In this document: piece after piece, positions 22,136 through 26,157 of the stretch
Layout: every line of letters starts with the position of its first letter
How positions within the stretch are numbered: the first letter of the stretch is position 1
Made by a program: the position numbers and the translations under genes
Source: Prevotella sp.
GTDB lineage: Bacteria > Bacteroidota > Bacteroidia > Bacteroidales > Bacteroidaceae
NCBI GenBank assembly: GCA_017541365.1
Contig: JAFXZF010000002.1
Location: 1 to 26,157, forward strand
Direction of reading: 5' to 3'
Length of the DNA stretch: 26,157 bases
The notes under the pieces: generated by a model
What the model was told of the DNA's origin: nothing
Database searches by the model: none
The model's input: the letters and a program-made list of their open reading frames with translations, nothing else

Positions 22136-22882
22136 TCACTCTACTCTTATTATCGTAAGCCCGTCACGCAGGGGCAGTATGACTCTCGACACTCGGGGGT
22201 CATTTTTTATATGGTCGTTGAAGCGGCGTATTCCTTGCGTCTGATAGTCGCGGTCGTAGTCGGGGTCTATGACGTGACCGTCCCACAGGGTGTTGTCGGC
22301 AAGGATGAAACCACCCTTGTTCATCAGGGGTAGGATTGCCTCGTAATCCTCCACGTAGGTTTTCTTGTCACCGTCGAGAAATGCCATATCGAATTGCACT
22401 CCCAACGTCTTCGCCTTTTCCTTGGCATCGCCTATGATAAAGGTGACATAGTCTGCCCACGGCGACTCCTCTATCCACTTGCGGGTGAAGGGCTCCTGCT
22501 CGTCGTTGATTTCAAAAGTGAAAAGATGGGAGTGACGCTTCGCTGGTTCAAGAGCTCCTGCGGAGCAGTTCAATGGGTTAAAACGAGCCTGCGACTCTGG
22601 TTCAACGTTTGCCAACCCTTCTGCCATGCAGAGGGCAGAGTAGCCTGAGAAGGTGCCTATCTCAAGGATGTTCTGCGGGCGTATCATCTCGACAAACATC
22701 TTAAGGAGCCTGCCCTGCAGCCTGCCTGATGCCATACGTCCATGCAACAGGTGCACATTGGTGGCGCGCCAGAGCTGGTATAGGTACTCTGGTTCGTCAT
22801 CGCTGTGCTCAAGCACATACTGATCGAGCAGTCGCTCGCCTGCCAGCGTAGTGTGGTTAGGATCTTGAGTGGTACTCTTCAC
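22136..22882 (-). CDS. Class I SAM-dependent O-methyltransferase
   Basis: The 248-aa protein belongs to the catechol O-methyltransferase-like family (Methyltransf_3). Motif I is NILEIGTFSGYSALCMAEGL (71-90). The acidic FEIND motif at 123-127, the metal-binding MAFLDGDKKTYVEDYE and ILADNTLWDG segments, and the ending VSRVILPLRDGLTIIRV are typical. The substrate is unknown. Residues about 91-118 (NVEPESQARF...SAGALEPAKRHS) split the usual short link between GL and FEIND by roughly 18 extra residues and are encoded by palindromic repeat DNA. The start appears to be GTG at 22882; no ATG is in frame until the GRMASG region at residue 50. It lies 31 bp after aroQ at the end of the cluster. The stop overlaps a 25-codon GTG frame (22139-22062) of unknown value. 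Confidence 0.85.
   Translation of the reverse strand: MKSTTQDPNHTTLAGERLLDQYVLEHSDDEPEYLYQLWRATNVHLLHGRMASGRLQGRLLKMFVEMIRPQNILEIGTFSGYSALCMAEGLANVEPESQARFNPLNCSAGALEPAKRHSHLFTFEINDEQEPFTRKWIEESPWADYVTFIIGDAKEKAKTLGVQFDMAFLDGDKKTYVEDYEAILPLMNKGGFILADNTLWDGHVIDPDYDRDYQTQGIRRFNDHIKNDPRVSRVILPLRDGLTIIRVE
22529..22612. repeat. Palindromic repeat pair inserted in frame in the O-methyltransferase gene
   Basis: GCTCC-TGC-GGAGC (22554-22566) is a perfect palindrome. On the minus strand two similar blocks of about 33 bp each begin TTGAAC and contain a GCAG(G) centre, suggesting a degenerate tandem pair. The first 12 bases of the palindrome also occur in the sensor-kinase leader (6754-6765). Confidence 0.65.
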
Positions 22883-22913
22883 TTCGTTCGATAGATAATC
22901 TGTAATCTATAAT

Positions 22914-23327
22914 CTATAGAAAACTTTCTATCGCCAGGCGATAGCTGTCGAGTCCGAAACCACAGATGACACCCTTGCATGCGGGTGAGAGGAAAGAGTG
23001 GTGACGGAAGTCCTCACGGGTGAATACATTGCTGATGTGTACCTCGATGACGGGAGTCTTCAGCGAACGTATGCAGTCATGCAATGCCACGCTGGTGTGG
23101 GTGTATGCTCCGGCATTGAGCACTATGCCGTCGTAGCTGAAGCCTACCTCCTGCAACTTGTTGATCATCTCGCCCTCGACATTGCTCTGATAGTACTCTA
23201 TATCCACTTGTGGAAACTTTTCCTTCAACTTAGGCAGGTAGCTCTCAAAGGAACTGTCGCCGTATATTCCAGGTTCTCTTATGCCCAACAGATTGAGGTT
23301 GGGACCGTTCATTATTAGGATTTTCAT
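22914..23327 (-). CDS. aroQ: 3-dehydroquinate dehydratase, type II
   Basis: The 137-aa enzyme converts 3-dehydroquinate to 3-dehydroshikimate, the third step of the shikimate pathway. It opens KILIMNGPNLNLLGIREPGIYG (catalytic Tyr22, nearby Arg17). NAGAYTHTSVALHD, EVHISN and REDFRHHSF follow, all expected active-site segments. Length is normal. The ATG at 23327 is unambiguous. It lies 47 bp after the sirtuin gene and 31 bp before the O-methyltransferase. aroQ near xerD, the O-methyltransferase, rbfA and lolE is an arrangement I recall from other Bacteroidales. Confidence 0.96.
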   Translation of the reverse strand: MKILIMNGPNLNLLGIREPGIYGDSSFESYLPKLKEKFPQVDIEYYQSNVEGEMINKLQEVGFSYDGIVLNAGAYTHTSVALHDCIRSLKTPVIEVHISNVFTREDFRHHSFLSPACKGVICGFGLDSYRLAIESFL

Positions 23328-23374
23328 TTTTCAAATTGAAAATTATGATTTGTCTGAAGCTTATCTCTTATCTA

Positions 23375-24100
23375 TCATCTGCTATCTTCGTTTCCAAGCA
23401 GAGCTTGTAAACGACGCATTCCCTCGCTGGCGCCACACTCCAAGTGAACTACGTTCTGTTTCGCAGCAACAGGTTTGGGGTCGATGAGGTAGATGGGGAT
23501 ACCTGGCTTGACATACTGCACCAGTCCCGCAGCGGGATAGACGTTGAGTGACGTGCCTATTATGATGAATATGTCGGCCTGCTGCGCCTCCTGTACCGCG
23601 TCATACATATTGGGCACGCTCTCGCCGAAGAATACGATGTAGGGACGGAGGAGGGAACCGTCGCCTGCCTTCTCTCCGTGAGGCACCTCAAGACCTATTT
23701 CGCCAAAGCCCTCATGTGGCAGGCTCACCCAGTAGCGGGGATTATCCACATCGCGTGAGGAGCACATCTTCATCATCTCGCCGTGCAGGTGTATCACCTT
23801 GCTCGAGCCTGCCGCCTCGTGCAGGGCATCAACATTTTGGGTGACCACCACCACGTCATAATCTTTCTCCAGTTCCTTCAGCAACAGGTGTCCCTCGTTG
23901 GGCTGTACGTCCCTGTACTTCATGCGCAGCATGTTGTAGAAATCATTGACGTAGTTGGGATCTGCCTCCCATCCCTCATGCGTAGCAACACGCTCCACAG
24001 GATAGTTATCCCACAAACCTCCAGCATCCCTGAAGGTGGTGAGTCCACTCTCAACAGACATTCCGGCGCCTGTCAGTACCACAATCTTTTTTCTCTCCAT
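23375..24100 (-). CDS. Sir2-family NAD-dependent protein deacylase (sirtuin)
   Basis: The 241-aa sirtuin has the NAD-binding motif VLTGAGMSVESGLTTFRD (8-25), VVTQNVDALHEAAG (85-98), catalytic His106 in IHLHGE, and IIIGTSLNVYPAAGL. It removes acyl groups from lysines with NAD. Two departures from E. coli CobB are visible. The Zn-binding region keeps only one Cys (113), so the Zn site is absent. At the Tyr-x-x-Arg acyl-recognition motif (FYNAR in CobB), Tyr55 is kept but Leu58 stands at the Arg position, with Arg next to it. Deacylase specificity is therefore uncertain. It starts 26 bp after the lolE-like gene and precedes aroQ. Confidence 0.9.
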   Translation of the reverse strand: MERKKIVVLTGAGMSVESGLTTFRDAGGLWDNYPVERVATHEGWEADPNYVNDFYNMLRMKYRDVQPNEGHLLLKELEKDYDVVVVTQNVDALHEAAGSSKVIHLHGEMMKMCSSRDVDNPRYWVSLPHEGFGEIGLEVPHGEKAGDGSLLRPYIVFFGESVPNMYDAVQEAQQADIFIIIGTSLNVYPAAGLVQYVKPGIPIYLIDPKPVAAKQNVVHLECGASEGMRRLQALLGNEDSR

Positions 24101-24126
24101 AGTCTCTTTTTTTTTTCGTTATGTCG

Positions 24127-25347
24127 TTACTTTTTCAACGCATACCTCACCGGATAGAGTACGGCGAGGAGTCCTATCGCCACTACTGTAAGATATATTA
24201 TCGCCACATCATCATAGTGCACGCTGACAGGGTAGGCATCGATGATGAATGCTCCTGCACTCTGTCCAAGCGATACAATGCCGTATTGCTGTTGCAGCCA
24301 GCATAGCAGCAGTCCTAATGCCACTCCAAGTGTGGCGCCTATGATGCTTATCATCCATCCCTCGAGTGTGAAGATGCGCTTTATGAGCGACTCTCTGGCA
24401 CCGAGGCTGCGAAGGGTCTGCACATCGTTTTTCTTGTCGATGATGAGCATCGCCAGCGAACCAATGATGTTGAAACATGCCACGACGAGTATGAAGGTGA
24501 GGAAGATGTATGCCATGAGTTTCTCTATCTTCATGATGTTGAAGGTCTCCTCCTGCTGTTCGTAGCGGTCCTTTACCTTATACTTACTGCCCACTGCCGC
24601 CTGTATCTTTTCCTTCACCTTGGCTAAGTCACTGCCAGGCTTCAGGCGTATCTCGAGCGATGTTATCTCGCCGTCGCACTGGAAGAGCATCCTTGCAAAG
24701 GGCAGACTGGTGAGTATGTAGTTGCCATCGTAGCGCGACTGCTGTACACAGAATACCACACCGGGCGAGAGCAGCGAGTCGGCGACGAAGCCCGTCATGG
24801 GATTCATCATATCGAGCTGTCCCTCACGTTGCGGTGCGTAGATATGCATATAGCCAGGATAGTAGGCTCCCACGCCCATGGTGCCTGCCAGCCTTATGCC
24901 CATCACGCCGTACTGCAGGTCTGCGGCATGGAGTGAAAAATCTCCCTCGCCATAGCATATATTCTTTATGTTGGTAAGGCGGGCGAAATTGTCATCGACA
25001 CCCTTCACCATCACCATCGCCTGATGGTCGGCATATACGGCAAGGGCCTGGTCTTCCACTGTTTCCGATGTCATCTCCACCTCGTCCATAGCCTTTACCT
25101 GTACTATCTCGGGAGCATCGGCAGCAAACGTCTTGCCCTCGACAGCCACTACCTTGAGCTGGGGGTCAAAGGAAGTGAAGAATGTTGCCACGAGGTCGCT
25201 GAAACCGTTGAACACACTCAAGACCACCACCATTGCCATCGTAGCTACCATGACACCAGCTATGCTGATGCCCGATATGACGTTGATTACATTGGTGCTC
25301 TTCTTAGAGAAGAGGTAACGCCGAGCTATGTAGAATGCAGGGATCAT
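24127..25347 (-). CDS. LolC/LolE-type lipoprotein-releasing ABC transporter permease
   Basis: The 406-aa membrane protein has the FtsX/MacB permease layout. TM1 lies at about 20-48 (INVISGISIAGVMVATMAMVV), then a large periplasmic domain (about 50-270). Three C-terminal TM helices lie at about 272-298, 325-348 and 374-398. The opening FYIARRYLFSKKSTNVINVISGIS is characteristic of LolC/E. With a LolD ATPase encoded elsewhere it would extract lipoproteins from the inner membrane for outer-membrane delivery. It lies 78 bp after rbfA, and that gap is made almost entirely of mini-palindromes. Whether it acts as LolC, LolE or a LolF-like homodimer cannot be told. Confidence 0.88.
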   Translation of the reverse strand: MIPAFYIARRYLFSKKSTNVINVISGISIAGVMVATMAMVVVLSVFNGFSDLVATFFTSFDPQLKVVAVEGKTFAADAPEIVQVKAMDEVEMTSETVEDQALAVYADHQAMVMVKGVDDNFARLTNIKNICYGEGDFSLHAADLQYGVMGIRLAGTMGVGAYYPGYMHIYAPQREGQLDMMNPMTGFVADSLLSPGVVFCVQQSRYDGNYILTSLPFARMLFQCDGEITSLEIRLKPGSDLAKVKEKIQAAVGSKYKVKDRYEQQEETFNIMKIEKLMAYIFLTFILVVACFNIIGSLAMLIIDKKNDVQTLRSLGARESLIKRIFTLEGWMISIIGATLGVALGLLLCWLQQQYGIVSLGQSAGAFIIDAYPVSVHYDDVAIIYLTVVAIGLLAVLYPVRYALKK

Positions 25348-25356
25348 AGTTCAAAC

Positions 25357-25420
25357 GCGCTGAAGCGCTGGTTTTCGTAGCGAAGCGTTTCGTAGTCACG
25401 AAGTGACGTTTCGTTTTCGT
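25357..25420. repeat. Array of mini-palindromes joined by TACGAAA spacers (rbfA-lolE gap)
   Basis: GCGCT-GA-AGCGC (25357-25368), GCGAAGC (25380-25386) and GTCAC-GAA-GTGAC (25395-25407) are short stem-loops separated by GTTTTCGTA, GTTTCGTA and GTTTCGTTTTCGTAC. On the minus strand the spacer reads TACGAAA(A)C each time. The pattern recurs in the next gap (25783-25815). Confidence 0.75.
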
Positions 25421-25425
25421 ACGAA

Positions 25426-25761
25426 TTATTTTTTCAATAATTCGTCTATCTTCTCCATATAGTCGAGCGAGTCGTCGATGAAGAATCGCAGTTCGGGTAT
25501 GATGCGCAACTGGTTGCGCACCTTCTTGCCGAGGTCGTAACGTATGGTGGAGGTGTTCTGGCGTATGTTGTCCAACAGTTCCTCACCCTTCTCCGACGGG
25601 AATATGCTGAGGTATGCCGTACATATACCGAGGTCTGGTGATATCTTTACGCGGGTCACGCTCACCATGACGCCGTGCATGGCACGTGTCTGGCTCTGGA
25701 ATATCAGGCTGAGCTCTTTCTGAAGCAGCCTGCACACCTTGTTTTGTCTTGTCTCTTGCAT
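25426..25761 (-). CDS. rbfA: Ribosome-binding factor A
   Basis: The 111-aa protein matches RbfA, the KH-like 30S maturation factor that binds near helix 1 of 16S rRNA and supports cold growth. It opens TRQNKVCRLLQKELSLIFQ; VSVTRVKISPDLGICTAYLSIFP and the closing ELRFFIDDSLDYMEKIDELL are diagnostic. Length is normal. The ATG at 25761 is the first in frame. It lies between the GH25 gene and the lolE-like gene on the same strand, with repeat-filled gaps on both sides. Confidence 0.94.
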   Translation of the reverse strand: MQETRQNKVCRLLQKELSLIFQSQTRAMHGVMVSVTRVKISPDLGICTAYLSIFPSEKGEELLDNIRQNTSTIRYDLGKKVRNQLRIIPELRFFIDDSLDYMEKIDELLKK

Positions 25762-25782
25762 AAGTATGTCTAATTAGAAATT

Positions 25783-25815
25783 ATCGTAGCTTGCGCAGCA
25801 AGCGTTTCGTACGAA
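25783..25815. repeat. Mini-palindrome with TACGA flanks (GH25-rbfA gap)
   Basis: GCTTGC-GCA-GCAAGC (25789-25803) is a perfect 6-bp stem with a 3-nt loop, flanked on the minus strand by TACGAAAC before and TACGA after. This is the same module design as 25357-25420. Confidence 0.75.
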
Positions 25816-25824
25816 CGTAGTGAG

Positions 25825-26157
25825 TCAGAACTCAAATCCGTTATATACATTGATATCTACCTGCCCGTGTATGCCGTTTACCTTGCCGTCCTGGCACAGT
25901 TGCCAATAGACGAGGTTTACGTCGGGCTTGTACTCTCCGTAGCGTGCTATCCACACATCGTAGTTGCGCTTCAGGTCGGGGGCGGCAGAGAGGTATTTGT
26001 TGACAAATCTCTGACTGATGTAGAGTATCGGTTTCACCTTCCATCGTCTCTCTATTGCTGATATCCACGCCCTGACATTCTTAAACACCCTGTCGATGCC
26101 TCCTGCCTCGCTTATCTGTCGGTCGGTGGGCTCTATGTCGAGCACCGGCGGCAGGTC
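25825..26157 (-). CDS. Glycoside hydrolase family 25 (lysozyme-like muramidase), partial
   Basis: The frame is open from the window edge to TGA at 25825 (110 codons seen), so the N-terminus is outside. It contains DLPPVLDIEPTD at the edge, whose Asp-x-Glu (DIE) is the GH25 catalytic pair region. KPILYISQRFVNKYLS, DVWIARYGEYKPDVNLVYWQ and the ending GKVNGIHGQVDINVYNGF are typical of the C-terminal half of the GH25 barrel. The enzyme cleaves the beta-1,4 bond after N-acetylmuramic acid in peptidoglycan. Any signal peptide is not visible. It may be the first gene of the minus-strand cluster with rbfA. Confidence 0.88.
   Translation of the reverse strand, partial: DLPPVLDIEPTDRQISEAGGIDRVFKNVRAWISAIERRWKVKPILYISQRFVNKYLSAAPDLKRNYDVWIARYGEYKPDVNLVYWQLCQDGKVNGIHGQVDINVYNGFEF

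Overview
The window looks like chromosomal DNA of a Bacteroidales bacterium, most likely a Prevotellaceae member (Prevotella/Segatella-like). The evidence is a set of Bacteroidota -7 promoter boxes (TAnnTTTGC, several with TTTG 19-20 bp upstream), a ferredoxin-dependent 2-oxoacid oxidoreductase with the gamma domain fused to alpha, a Bacteroidota cell-envelope operon (DUF6242 lipoprotein, DUF6089 barrel, uppS, bamA, three Skp/OmpH genes, murI), and protein sequences close to Bacteroides/Prevotella families as I remember them. No rRNA, tRNA, CRISPR array, insertion sequence or phage module was seen.

Layout. 1-1270: start of a FeoA-domain gene leaving the window (minus), a possible 38-aa ORF, and a MaoC-like hydratase (plus). 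1272-6870: two overlapping minus-strand membrane sensor kinases with periplasmic solute-binding domains, behind a structured leader and a strong promoter. 6890-7740: a gene graveyard with a crotonase C-terminal fragment, an intact MntA-type nucleotidyltransferase, a broken HepT toxin gene and an unidentified decayed ORF. 7763-10630: korB and korA. 10752-19018: the envelope-biogenesis operon. 19244-20053: a gluconate 5-dehydrogenase-like SDR. 20271-21999: truA and xerD (plus). 22136-26157: a minus-strand cluster read GH25 muramidase (partial), rbfA, lolE-like permease, sirtuin, aroQ, O-methyltransferase.

How genes work together. uppS makes the undecaprenyl carrier and murI makes D-glutamate for peptidoglycan, while Skp-like chaperones deliver outer-membrane proteins to BamA, so that operon couples wall and outer-membrane assembly. 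KorAB oxidises a 2-oxoacid to acyl-CoA with ferredoxin reduction. The two sensor kinases are diverged tandem paralogs. The upstream one has lost the phospho-acceptor His, the N-box Asn and a clean G2 box, so it is probably a pseudokinase partner of the intact downstream kinase. No response regulator is nearby.

Most unusual signal. Short palindromic and heptamer/octamer repeats occupy leaders and intergenic gaps, and similar sequences also sit in frame inside core genes (murI, truA, xerD, an O-methyltransferase and the signal peptide of one Skp paralog), where the proteins appear longer than typical orthologs. This resembles the Rickettsia palindromic element phenomenon. Ortholog comparisons here are from memory, not from an alignment.
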